Part shown: positions 1 to 7,767 of the stretch, one piece after another
Layout of the letters: every line of letters begins with the position of its first letter
How positions within the stretch are numbered: position 1 is the first letter of the stretch
From: JAILLW01 sp045640905
GTDB taxonomy: Bacteria > Bacillota > Clostridia > Lachnospirales > Lachnospiraceae
Assembly: GCA_045640905.1 (NCBI GenBank)
Contig: JAZUFW010000067.1
Location: forward strand, 1 to 9,050
DNA length: 9,050 nucleotides
Direction: 5' to 3'
Made by a program: the position numbers and the translations under genes
The notes under the pieces: model-generated
Seen by the model: the letters and a program-made list of their open reading frames with translations, nothing else
Told to the model about the DNA's origin: nothing
The model's database searches: none

Positions 1-1001
1 CGCCGACCTTCATTAAATTGAGCGGAACTTTGACGATGATAATTTCTGCTGTCGGAACTTTGGTTATGTATTATCTGGCTGTAAAGACCAAGGTCAGCGT
101 TTCGGATTATTATGCATTTACTTCTGCATACGGAATGGTGTCCGGTGCCTTTACCTCTTTGGCAGGAATAGCCTTTACCATAGCCGAAATCAAGCCGACT
201 TTGGATATGGCGCGTCCCATTATGGAAACAGAGCCTGAGGTTTCCGAGGACAAGGAAGAAATAAAGAATGTAACGGGAAACATAGAAATTAACCATGTTT
301 CGTTTAGATATAAAGAAGACATGCCGCTTGTGCTGGATGATTTGTCACTGAAAATCCGTGCAGGTGAATATATCGCCATATGCGGTGCCACAGGCTGTGG
401 CAAATCTACATTAATCAGACTGCTTTTGGGATTTGAAAAGCCCAACAAAGGCTCCATCTTCTTTGACGGAAAGGACATAACCAAGATAGACATCAAGTCT
501 TTACGTCAAAAAATCGGAACGGTAATGCAAAACGGACGTATGTTTTTGGGAGATATTTATTCAAACATTACCATTTCTGCGCCGAGACTTACGCTGGATG
601 ATGCCTGGGAGGCAGCGCGACTTGCTTGCGTGGATGAAGATATAAAGGCTATGCCTATGGGCATGAATACGTTGATAGCCGAAGGACAGGGCGGAGTATC
701 GGGAGGTCAGAAACAACGACTTCTTATCGCCAGAGCCATTGCACCGAAGCCCAAGGTTTTGATTTTTGATGAGGCTACCAGTGCGCTCGACAATGTTACC
801 CAAAAGAAAGTATCCGAAGCGATAGATGCTCTTAAATGCACCAGAATAGTTGTTGCGCACAGATTGTCAACCATCAGGCATTGTGATAGAATTATTGTTC
901 TTGACGGCGGCAAAATCTGTGAGGACGGTACCTATGAAGAACTCATAGAAAAGAACGGCATTTTTGCGGATTTGGTTAAGCGCCAGAGATTGGATGTGTA
1001 G
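1..1001 (+). CDS. NHLM-type ABC exporter, permease/ATPase subunit (5'-truncated)
   Basis: C-terminal part of a fused membrane/ATPase ABC exporter subunit. The frame is open to the left edge (first whole codon at base 3), so the TTG at 18 is not the real start; most of the membrane domain is missing. The visible part begins with the last membrane helices (about 18-200), then a complete nucleotide-binding domain: Walker A GATGCGKST at 384-410, Q-loop Gln at 528-530, signature VSGGQ (usual form LSGGQ) at 696-710, Walker B VLIFDE at 756-773, D-loop SALD, and H-loop His at 858-860. The segments LLLGFEKP, VMQNGR, LTLDDAWEAARLA and AMPMGMNT are, from memory, typical of the peptidase-less ATPase subunit of NHLM bacteriocin/leader-peptide export systems, which pair with a C39-peptidase ABC protein. 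That partner and any precursor peptide would lie left of the window. ABC exporter identity is certain; the NHLM subclass is likely; the cargo is unknown. Confidence 0.93.
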   Translation, partial: PTFIKLSGTLTMIISAVGTLVMYYLAVKTKVSVSDYYAFTSAYGMVSGAFTSLAGIAFTIAEIKPTLDMARPIMETEPEVSEDKEEIKNVTGNIEINHVSFRYKEDMPLVLDDLSLKIRAGEYIAICGATGCGKSTLIRLLLGFEKPNKGSIFFDGKDITKIDIKSLRQKIGTVMQNGRMFLGDIYSNITISAPRLTLDDAWEAARLACVDEDIKAMPMGMNTLIAEGQGGVSGGQKQRLLIARAIAPKPKVLIFDEATSALDNVTQKKVSEAIDALKCTRIVVAHRLSTIRHCDRIIVLDGGKICEDGTYEELIEKNGIFADLVKRQRLDV

Positions 1002-1062
1002 GTCTGAAAATCATATGCTTGCAGACCGTTTAGATAAAGAGGAATATGAAAGGGATTGTTTT

Positions 1063-1731
1063 ATGAAGAAAAAAATCGGAGTATTGGTATGTTTGATGGC
1101 TATGACGCTTGCATTAACCGCATGCGGAAACCCCATAAACGAGATTTCTTTCCGCCTGGCGGAAAAAACCTTTATGAAGGGTGATTTTGAAAAGGCTATC
1201 GAAAAATACGAAAAAATTCTCGATCGTAACGAAGATGAAATTTATGCCTACATGGGCATAGCTTCGGCCTACTATCAGATGGGGCAGTACGAAGAAGGCG
1301 CCAAGATACTGGCTGAGGGCTTTATGGAGACGGAAAGCGAAATCCTTTATGATGCTATCTTAGACTATCAGGAAGAAACAGGATATATTGATTCCGAAGT
1401 ACTTAGCTTCATCGCCGAATTGGAGGCTGAAGATGCAGACAATGATGACGAGGATGATGAGGATTCAGAGGAGGAATCCGATTCCGAGGATATCGACAGT
1501 GACGAAGAGGCTTCTGATGAAGATGCAGATTCAGAAGATGACGAAGAATCCGATGACGAAGACGCTGATTCCGATTCCGAAGATTTCGGTGCACCCGCTG
1601 CTGTAGTGGATGTAGACGGGGATTTCGATGAAAGTGTGGAAGAAGTCATAATAGAAGAGGAAGACGTAGAGGAAGAAGACGAGGATAGTGATTCTCCTTT
1701 GGCAAAGTTCAAAAAGGGAGGAGATGAATAA
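1063..1731 (+). CDS. TPR lipoprotein with long Asp/Glu/Ser-rich tail
   Basis: Predicted 222-residue lipoprotein. An in-frame ATG exists at 964, inside the upstream ABC gene, but the start at 1063 is preferred. It follows an AAAGGGA-like ribosome site at about 1049-1055 and opens a classic lipoprotein signal: MKKK, a hydrophobic core, then lipobox LTAC with the lipidated Cys at residue 21. Residues about 30-88 look like two TPR helix pairs (AEKTFMKGDFEKAIEKYEKI, then YAYMGIASAYYQMGQYEEGA), suggesting a protein-binding role at the outer face of the membrane. From about 119 to 211 the chain is almost all Asp, Glu and Ser, interrupted by a short Ala/Val stretch near 177-184. The C-terminus is a small basic patch, KFKK, at 215-218. 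The acidic tail could act as a disordered spacer or bind cations; this is inference. It sits 61 nt after the exporter gene, and its stop overlaps the next start (TAATG), so it probably works with both. Confidence 0.9.
   Translation: MKKKIGVLVCLMAMTLALTACGNPINEISFRLAEKTFMKGDFEKAIEKYEKILDRNEDEIYAYMGIASAYYQMGQYEEGAKILAEGFMETESEILYDAILDYQEETGYIDSEVLSFIAELEAEDADNDDEDDEDSEEESDSEDIDSDEEASDEDADSEDDEESDDEDADSDSEDFGAPAAVVDVDGDFDESVEEVIIEEEDVEEEDEDSDSPLAKFKKGGDE
1716..1723 (+). promoter_or_regulatory. Strong RBS for the glycan-binding protein gene
   Basis: GGGAGGAG lies inside the last codons of the TPR lipoprotein gene, 7 nt before the ATG at 1731. With the 1-nt TAATG overlap it supports this start and suggests translational coupling. 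Confidence 0.75.
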
Positions 1732-4079
1732 TGAAGATGCGCTCAGGTACAATTAAGAAAATAGCCTCAGTGCTTGTAATAGCACTGGTTTTGACAATAT
1801 TGCCGATGAATGCTTTGTCGATAAAAGCCAGTTCCGATGAGGTATGCGGCTTTGAAGATAACAGATTCGTTAAATCGGATGCAGAGTATTACATCAGAAT
1901 TAAGGATGTAACTGATAAAGGCGCCGAAGTAATTATTTATGAAGGCGACCCTGCGGTTCCGTATTACTGGTATAATTATCAGCCTGCCGAGGATAAGAAA
2001 ATATATGACATGAATATGGCCTTTGAAGCGGTTCCTTCGGATTTTTGCGACAGCGAAATTCCGGAGTGTATTGATGAGTGTCTGCGCATGTATTCCGATT
2101 CGGGAGTGCTGACTTTCTATTTAAATCCCGACGGTCAGACCATGTATGTACGAAATTCATCATCAGATTATGAGGGCAGTGCCATCGAAGGTGAATACTG
2201 GATGGTTCATCATGGTCAAGCAGTTACAGATACGAGAATTCTGACCACTAAAGATCTGGAATTGGTTGAAACGGAAACCGTGATTACACCGGAGCCCTGC
2301 GACACGCCCGTACCGGGCGATACCCCGGAAACGGGAGAAACGATGACGGATTCGAGACTCCCGGGCATGGAGATACCGCTTGACGGGGATTGGCGAATCC
2401 CCGAGACGACAGACTACCAAGAGATAACGATATACGATGATACCTGGTGGGACGGATTCAAACAGGAAACAATTCATCACGAAGAAAAAGACTTCGGGGT
2501 GATTTGGGAACATACGGTTTCGGAAATCGGCAGTTGCTGTTATATCCGTCTTTTTGGAAATGTCAGAATTACCGATGCAGACATATTGGATGAAGCAAAG
2601 TATAAACAGTATCATCTTTTTGACAGAAAACCGACACAGGATTCAACGCTGGGTAATGGTCAGGATCCTGACAATACCCTGATTATTGACGCCAGAAAAG
2701 AGGCATTTTCCGATGCTGAGGGGCTCATCGGTCCCTGTGAAATGATGATTTACTTTGATAGTGAGAAAAACTGCGGCTTTACGGGAATGTATCTCGGAGC
2801 CAAATCCGAATATGACCCCATGCGAGAGGTTACGTTATCAACCGGCGATCAAAAAGTTTTTTACAAATTCCCGGATATAGATTGGTGCGCAACGCACAAT
2901 TCGACGGCATCTCAAAGCTTTGATGAAAAGACCGGTACAATGCGTCTTACGGGAACATCATATCCTCCCGTATATGATGACGATGAAGGAATCTGCGACA
3001 AACTTGAGTACGATTTGACATTAAAGTTTGTATGTGATGAAACGACAGGAATGCCCAAGGGTTCCGTTGTTTGCACGGGAAACATATATGCATACGGTGA
3101 AGGCACGGAAAAACTGACTTATGAAATATTTAATTGTGCCGCAACAAGTATGGAAACAGCAAAAGAATATGATGTCACAGACATTTTTACACCGATAGTG
3201 ATTACCGCGGAATGGGACGAAACAAGAAATGTTCCTGATTCCGGGCGTAGAGGCGGCCAAACTACATATACACCTGAACCGACAGACGAAACTCCCGAAC
3301 CTACTTCGGGGGCAATTCCCACAACAGAACCGGAAGAACCCGGAGCATGCCCGGTGGCATCGCCGATTATTATTAAAGGCATGGAATATGTTACGGTAAT
3401 AAAAAAGATTAAAGTCAAAACTACATACGATACCTTCTATAATGATTGGCCGGATGATACGGATGACAAGAATTCCACGACCAGAAAGAGTGCTCCTACG
3501 GGTACGATTTACGGTTACGACCCTGCGAACATGGATGAAGATACATATCTAAAGCTTGCGGAAGAAAATGGAGCCATGTCATCATCGGGAGCAAGTGTTG
3601 ATGTCAATAATATGACGGAACTTTTGAACTCTCACATTATGTCAACCAGCGCTTCCTCAGAACTCAGTGAAAGCTCGGGAACTCATAAATCATCGTACCT
3701 GGTTGACGGTAATTTGTCGACAGCCTGGGTTGAAGGAATGGGGGATTGCGGTGAAGGAGAGAGCTTTAGCGTAACTTTTGATTCCGAAGTTTCTTTGGCT
3801 GCATTTTCTATAGCCAACGGCTATTTCAAGAGCCAGGATTTATATAATAAGAACGGAAAGATTAAGACACTTTCGGTATCCTTTGATGATGGTTCGAGTG
3901 AAACCTTTTCTCTTACGGACTCCTTATCCGGGGATGTAACAAATTATGAGTACAGTGATTTATGTCCTTTCGACACTGTGCATAATACAAAGACGGTAAC
4001 GTTCACGATTGAGTATGCGGTACCGGGTAGTAAGTATTCCGACACTTGTGTCAGTGAATTGCAGTTTTATGTACAGTAA
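1731..4079 (+). CDS. Secreted protein with C-terminal NADase-type glycan-binding domain
   Basis: Predicted 782-residue exported protein. The N-terminus is a Sec signal peptide (basic MKMRSGTIKK, hydrophobic core to about 28, likely cleavage near residue 33) without a lipobox Cys, so it is probably released or held by partners. Two unrecognised domains (about 40-180 and 215-505) are separated by Thr/Pro-rich linkers at about 182-212 and 512-540, typical of extracellular multidomain proteins. Residues about 635-782 match, from memory, the discoidin-like NADase-type glycan-binding domain: SYLVDGNLSTAWVEG (655-669), ANGYFKS (695-701), YNKNGK (705-710) and GSKYSDTCVSEL (766-777). Such domains are thought to bind surface carbohydrate. 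There are 18 cysteines, many for an exported protein of an anaerobe, so disulfides or metal binding are possible. No NADase catalytic domain or other enzyme motif is visible. The start has a strong RBS and overlaps the lipoprotein gene by 1 nt. Gene is certain; C-terminal domain is confident; overall function is unknown. Confidence 0.9.
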   Translation: MKMRSGTIKKIASVLVIALVLTILPMNALSIKASSDEVCGFEDNRFVKSDAEYYIRIKDVTDKGAEVIIYEGDPAVPYYWYNYQPAEDKKIYDMNMAFEAVPSDFCDSEIPECIDECLRMYSDSGVLTFYLNPDGQTMYVRNSSSDYEGSAIEGEYWMVHHGQAVTDTRILTTKDLELVETETVITPEPCDTPVPGDTPETGETMTDSRLPGMEIPLDGDWRIPETTDYQEITIYDDTWWDGFKQETIHHEEKDFGVIWEHTVSEIGSCCYIRLFGNVRITDADILDEAKYKQYHLFDRKPTQDSTLGNGQDPDNTLIIDARKEAFSDAEGLIGPCEMMIYFDSEKNCGFTGMYLGAKSEYDPMREVTLSTGDQKVFYKFPDIDWCATHNSTASQSFDEKTGTMRLTGTSYPPVYDDDEGICDKLEYDLTLKFVCDETTGMPKGSVVCTGNIYAYGEGTEKLTYEIFNCAATSMETAKEYDVTDIFTPIVITAEWDETRNVPDSGRRGGQTTYTPEPTDETPEPTSGAIPTTEPEEPGACPVASPIIIKGMEYVTVIKKIKVKTTYDTFYNDWPDDTDDKNSTTRKSAPTGTIYGYDPANMDEDTYLKLAEENGAMSSSGASVDVNNMTELLNSHIMSTSASSELSESSGTHKSSYLVDGNLSTAWVEGMGDCGEGESFSVTFDSEVSLAAFSIANGYFKSQDLYNKNGKIKTLSVSFDDGSSETFSLTDSLSGDVTNYEYSDLCPFDTVHNTKTVTFTIEYAVPGSKYSDTCVSELQFYVQ

Positions 4080-4105
4080 GGGGAATGAAAATGAAAGGAA
4101 ATAAC

Positions 4106-5809
4106 ATGAAAAAATATCTGAAAAAAATGATTGCGGCATGTGTTATCGGTGCCATGCTGCTATCCACGGTCGGTTGTGCACTTCACAGTTCATATACTAC
4201 CGTGACGGGCAAAGCCGGCGGCAGATACTGCGACAGAGCAGGAGAAAAGTACGGAATATATGGTATACATGGGGATATCCAGTTCCAGCAGCCCGCTGTT
4301 GATTCCGGTCTTGATTTTGGAAACGGCTTCCCTACGGTAGATGCAAAGGATACAAAAATGGAACTGACTATTTCCGTTCCGTTTGTATTTAATGACCCTA
4401 ATAAACCACAAGGAGGAGGCGGCGGTATAACGCAAAAGAATATTCCCGTGCCGCCCTGCGGATCAGGACAGGGAAATAATACTTTGTACCCTTTACAGGT
4501 ATTCCCGAACCCCGATGGAACGGTATATTTTGCTACGCAATATTACGATAAACTATATGAGGTTATTTATGATACGGTTTCAACGCCGGACTATTACGGC
4601 AGAAATTCTTCAAGCAAGTATGAAAAAATATCTTTCCACGATTACTATAACAACTATCCAATGGAAGTAATTCCGTACGATGACGGATTCTGGATGATGA
4701 CAACGGGAGAAACACCGGATGATTACAAGACTTTTGAGAAAAAGGAAGAGCATATTACAACTGCCTATTTATCCAAAGTAATGGTTGCGGATGACGGGAC
4801 GATTACTACAAAGGATGTTGAAATAAGCGGATTCAATTTCCTTTATCCCGACGGCTGGGACGGAACGAACTGGACGCATCATTTGCTTGAAGATAACGGA
4901 ATTATCTACATAGTCGAATGGGATTCATATAAAGAGCCCAGTCCCGGAGAATTTCTGGTATGGACCTATGATGTTGCAGCCGATACGGTAACGGGACCTA
5001 CCTCGCTTGACTTTAGCGGATACCGAGTTGTATTTAAAGAAGGATGTCTGGTTGAGGACGGCAAACTGTATGCAAGACAAATTGCAGAGGATCCCATGTC
5101 GGGGGTTTTCCATTACGGCTACACTTCGGAAGGATCCTTAAAGGGTTCCAATAAGATGTTGCTTTCCGGCCTTTATGCCGATGTTGGATTGGTTTCATAT
5201 GATTTTGCATCGGGACAGTACGAGGAATGCTCGGATTTCGGAACATACGAAGCCTGCATTTACTCGCTCGGCCATGGAAATATGTCCGCAGAGGATGAAG
5301 GCAAAGCACCTCAGAGTTATCAAACCGATGAGAGTACTTTGCAGCATCTGGAGCCTTTTATGTTCCCTATGATGAAATCCGAAAAGGGAATCTTCCTTAT
5401 GACCATGAACGGAATATTGTTCAGAGAACGAGGAACAAATACCGTTACTACGGCACTTGACCGTTTTGCAGACAACTGGAATGTTGCGGGAGACTGGATT
5501 TTTTATAGAGATGAAACCGATGATGACTGCACCTCGATTTTTGCACATAATTATGTGACCGGCGAAGACCTTACATATGATATTTCGGAAGCTTTGACCA
5601 ATGAGACTATTATTCAGTCGTTTGGTGATACTACTGATGACTGGGATTTCATTTTCAAAAAGACCCATTACATAGTGGCCAATGTTTCGAATGACCGTGT
5701 GGTATATTTTTATCCGCGATTTGGCAGCATAAAGGCTTCAGAGGGAATTGCGAGCATAACTTTTAACGATGACGGCACCATAACGGTTAAGTCCGGATTA
5801 CAGAATTAG
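4106..5809 (+). CDS. Lipoprotein of unknown function, possible beta-propeller
   Basis: Predicted 567-residue exported lipoprotein of a family I do not recognise. Three in-frame ATGs compete: 4085, 4091 and 4106. 4106 is chosen because AAAGGA at 4094-4099 sits 6 nt upstream and it gives a compact signal peptide (MKKYLKK, hydrophobic core, STVGC with the lipid Cys at residue 24). 4091 is also well placed behind AAGGGGA at 4078-4084. A glycine run (QGGGGG) near residue 102 separates a short N-terminal region from a long beta-rich body. In the body, short segments such as GTVYFATQYYD, GFWMMTTGE, GIIYIVEWDS, GIFLMTMNGILF, DWIFYRDE and RVVYFYPRFG recur, spaced like propeller blades. That fold is inferred from the pattern only. 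No catalytic motif is visible. It starts within 26 nt of the preceding secreted glycan-binding gene, so the two products and the acidic TPR lipoprotein probably form a surface complex. Confidence 0.85.
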   Translation: MKKYLKKMIAACVIGAMLLSTVGCALHSSYTTVTGKAGGRYCDRAGEKYGIYGIHGDIQFQQPAVDSGLDFGNGFPTVDAKDTKMELTISVPFVFNDPNKPQGGGGGITQKNIPVPPCGSGQGNNTLYPLQVFPNPDGTVYFATQYYDKLYEVIYDTVSTPDYYGRNSSSKYEKISFHDYYNNYPMEVIPYDDGFWMMTTGETPDDYKTFEKKEEHITTAYLSKVMVADDGTITTKDVEISGFNFLYPDGWDGTNWTHHLLEDNGIIYIVEWDSYKEPSPGEFLVWTYDVAADTVTGPTSLDFSGYRVVFKEGCLVEDGKLYARQIAEDPMSGVFHYGYTSEGSLKGSNKMLLSGLYADVGLVSYDFASGQYEECSDFGTYEACIYSLGHGNMSAEDEGKAPQSYQTDESTLQHLEPFMFPMMKSEKGIFLMTMNGILFRERGTNTVTTALDRFADNWNVAGDWIFYRDETDDDCTSIFAHNYVTGEDLTYDISEALTNETIIQSFGDTTDDWDFIFKKTHYIVANVSNDRVVYFYPRFGSIKASEGIASITFNDDGTITVKSGLQN

Positions 5810-5848
5810 TAATAAAAAATTAAGAATTGCAAAGAGTTTTATGTAATT

Positions 5849-7234
5849 ATGAAGAACCAAAGTAACAAAAAGTTTTTTGGGGCAGCGCTGGGACTGGCGC
5901 TGCCCATTATGATACAGAATGCCATATCAAATTTCGTAAGCATGCTCGACAATCTGATGATTGGGCGTGTGGGAACAAATGCCCTGTCGGGTGTAGCCAT
6001 AGCTAACCAGCTGATGTTCGTATATTTTCTGGTTATTTTCGGAGCTACGGCAGGAGTCGGTATTTTTACCGCACAATACTTCGGTGAAGGGAATACAGAG
6101 GGTGTTCGCTATACCTTCAGATTCAAAATAGTAGCCAACACCATATTGACGGTATGCTGCATAGCGGTGCTGTTTCTTTTTGCAAAGCCGCTGATTAATC
6201 TGTTTTTGCAGGGAGAAGGAAATCCTGCGGATGCAGCCGAGACACTGAATATCGGTGTTAAGTATATGAATGTTATGCTGATAGGATTGTTTCCTGTAGC
6301 TATCACCAATTCATATGCCGGAACCTTACGTGATACGGGGCAGACCAAGGTCCCGATGATGGCATCGCTCGTAGCTGTTTTCGTAAACCTTGTCGGTAAT
6401 TTTATATTGATATACGGATACTTCGGGGCTCCGAGACTGGGAGCTGTCGGTGCTGCTATTGCTACCGTTATTTCGCGTTTTGTCGAAATGTTTGTGTTGA
6501 TGATTTATACGGGAACACATGCACAGAATCATCCATTTATTATCGGTGCCTTCAAGTCGTTTATGGTTCCGGGACATCTGATTCCGAAGTTTATTACAAA
6601 GATGATTCCGTTGATGTGCAACGAAACGTTATGGTCACTCGGAACTACTTTTTTGAACCAGTGCTATTCGTATAGGAGCCTTGATGCGGTAGCTGCATTA
6701 AATATCGAATCCACGATATGGAATCTGCTGGGCGTAGCATTCCTCGCAATGGGTGAAGCCGTAGGAATTATAGTAGGTCAGATTCTGGGACGCGGCGAAA
6801 TCGAGGAAGCAAAAGAAAGTGCGAAAAAGCTTATTCGCTTTACTGTTTTGTGCGGTACCGTATTCGGAGTGATTATGGCTGCTGTCAGTCCGTTTTTCCC
6901 GCTTTTATATAATACAAGTGATGCAGTACGACAGATGGCTACCAAATTCATTGCCATATACGGAATAATGATGCCGATGTTTTCTTATACTCATGCTGCG
7001 TATTTTACCATTCGAAGCGGAGGCAGAATCGGTATTACATTTTTGTTTGACAGCTGCTTTACATGGGTAGTATCGGTGCCTGTGGCATATTTTTTGAGCC
7101 GTCATACATCGATGAACGTTATTTATATGTTTATTATTACTCAGGGACTTGAGGTTATTAAATGCGTAGTCGGAGGCATTTTTGTTCATTCCGGCATATG
7201 GGCACGCAATCTGACCCGGAAGGAGACATCATAA
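5849..7234 (+). CDS. MATE family efflux transporter
   Basis: Complete 461-residue integral membrane protein of normal length for the MATE (multidrug and toxic compound extrusion) family, whose members are about 12-helix Na+ or H+ antiporters that export cationic drugs, dyes or metabolites. Family hallmarks are visible in the two homologous halves: SMLDNLMIGRVGTNALSGVA at residues about 31-50, the GTLRDTGQTKVPM loop, and the stretch GNFILIYGYFGAPRLGAVGA with following AAIATVISRFVE. Long hydrophobic segments cover the whole chain. Substrate cannot be told from sequence. The ATG at 5849 has only a weak ribosome site (AAAGAG at 5831-5836, 12 nt away); the first good hydrophobic helix starts right after it, so the start is plausible. 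It lies 39 nt after the lipoprotein gene in AT-rich DNA without a hairpin, so read-through is possible. Its stop overlaps the next gene by 1 nt. Confidence 0.95.
   Translation: MKNQSNKKFFGAALGLALPIMIQNAISNFVSMLDNLMIGRVGTNALSGVAIANQLMFVYFLVIFGATAGVGIFTAQYFGEGNTEGVRYTFRFKIVANTILTVCCIAVLFLFAKPLINLFLQGEGNPADAAETLNIGVKYMNVMLIGLFPVAITNSYAGTLRDTGQTKVPMMASLVAVFVNLVGNFILIYGYFGAPRLGAVGAAIATVISRFVEMFVLMIYTGTHAQNHPFIIGAFKSFMVPGHLIPKFITKMIPLMCNETLWSLGTTFLNQCYSYRSLDAVAALNIESTIWNLLGVAFLAMGEAVGIIVGQILGRGEIEEAKESAKKLIRFTVLCGTVFGVIMAAVSPFFPLLYNTSDAVRQMATKFIAIYGIMMPMFSYTHAAYFTIRSGGRIGITFLFDSCFTWVVSVPVAYFLSRHTSMNVIYMFIITQGLEVIKCVVGGIFVHSGIWARNLTRKETS
7218..7224 (+). promoter_or_regulatory. RBS deciding the acetyltransferase start
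   Basis: GGAAGGA(G) lies 9 nt before the ATG at 7234, inside the end of the MATE gene. It rules in 7234 over the upstream in-frame ATG at 7162, which would overlap the MATE gene by 73 nt and add a stretch outside the GNAT fold. Confidence 0.7.
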
Positions 7235-7701
7235 TGATTAGAAGAGCCGAAGAGAAGGATGCTGACAAGATACTTGATTTACTGGTTCAGGTAAACAATG
7301 TTCATCAGAACAATCGTCCCGATCTGTTTATAAAGGATAAAACAAAGTATACGCGCGATGAATTGTTGGCCATCATGACAGATGATGAAAGACCGATTTT
7401 TGTATATACGGATGAGACCGACCAAGTCTTGGGATATGCTTTTTGCGTATTTGAATCATTGGTGGGCAGCAATAACAGACCCAATATTGTCACACTTTAC
7501 ATCGATGATATCTGTGTTGATGAAAAGGCTCGCGGAAAACACGTGGCTACGGCACTTTTTGAGCATGTAAAGATGTTTGCCAAAGAACAGAATTGCTATG
7601 ATATTACATTAAATGTTTGGGACAAAAACGATAGTGCCATGGCATTTTATGAAAAGTGCGGCTTTAAAATTCAAAAATATGGTATGGAAATTATTGTTTG
7701 A
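7234..7701 (+). CDS. GNAT family N-acetyltransferase
   Basis: Predicted 155-residue cytoplasmic acetyltransferase of the GNAT superfamily, which moves an acetyl group from acetyl-CoA to an amine on a small molecule or protein. The fold is complete: it opens with the usual MIRRAEEKDADKILDLL, followed by beta strands with GYAFCVFE (67-74), then motif A (IDDICVDEKARGKHVATALF, 90-109) that binds the CoA pyrophosphate, and motif B (NVWDKNDSAMAFYEKCGF, 127-144). The CoA loop is RGKHVA, with His where many members have Gly (R/Q-x-x-G-x-G/A). The acceptor cannot be predicted. It overlaps the MATE gene through a TAATG junction, so the two are very likely translated together; a transporter with an acetyltransferase would suit resistance or detoxification, which is inference only. 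Confidence 0.93.
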   Translation: MIRRAEEKDADKILDLLVQVNNVHQNNRPDLFIKDKTKYTRDELLAIMTDDERPIFVYTDETDQVLGYAFCVFESLVGSNNRPNIVTLYIDDICVDEKARGKHVATALFEHVKMFAKEQNCYDITLNVWDKNDSAMAFYEKCGFKIQKYGMEIIV

Positions 7702-7703
7702 TA

Positions 7704-7732
7704 TTGAAGTTTGCTTTAGCTTGTGCTATTTT
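7704..7732 (+). promoter_or_regulatory. Possible weak sigma-A promoter before the pyridoxal kinase gene
   Basis: TTGAAG at 7704-7709, a 17-nt gap, then TATTTT at 7727-7732 with a TG one base upstream (TGC at 7724-7726), giving an extended -10. Each hexamer matches consensus at 4 of 6 bases. In AT-rich DNA this can arise by chance, so the call is tentative. Confidence 0.25.
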
Positions 7733-7753
7733 TTCTTTTTGAAAAAGAAAAAA
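7729..7753. repeat. Perfect A/T palindrome next to the kinase RBS
   Basis: TTTTTTCTTTTT at 7729-7740, a single G at 7741, then AAAAAGAAAAAA at 7742-7753: a perfect 12-bp inverted repeat with one central base, ending directly against GGGGAGG. In RNA a few central bases would form the loop, leaving a weak A-U stem. It could slow translation of the kinase gene or act as a weak terminator on the opposite strand. Low-complexity slippage is the simpler alternative. Confidence 0.55.
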
Positions 7754-7760
7754 GGGGAGG
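7754..7760 (+). promoter_or_regulatory. Strong RBS for the pyridoxal kinase gene
   Basis: GGGGAGG lies 7 nt before the ATG at 7768. It fixes the start there rather than at an upstream in-frame TTG-type start at 7723, which would add a non-family MLFFLFEKEKRGG segment. Confidence 0.8.
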
Positions 7761-7767
7761 ACCTTTT

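Noticed and set aside
1001..1027. Hairpin after the ABC gene (GGTCTG / CAGACC)
   Set aside because: Only 6 bp with a 15-nt loop and no T-run afterwards, so it is not a convincing terminator; the operon probably continues.
1609..1644. EF-hand or dockerin-like Ca2+ loop (DVDGDFDES) in the acidic lipoprotein
   Set aside because: The Asp spacing is suggestive, but the required Gly at position 6 and hydrophobic residue at position 8 are missing, and the region is generally acidic.
1368..1712. Minus-strand frame rich in Ser over the acidic tail
   Set aside because: It is the antisense shadow of GAT/GAA/GAG codons in the lipoprotein tail; no ribosome site and it lies entirely inside a well-supported gene.
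5810..5848. Promoter or terminator between the lipoprotein and MATE genes
   Set aside because: The 39 nt are AT-rich, but no stem-loop and no properly spaced -35/-10 pair could be found.
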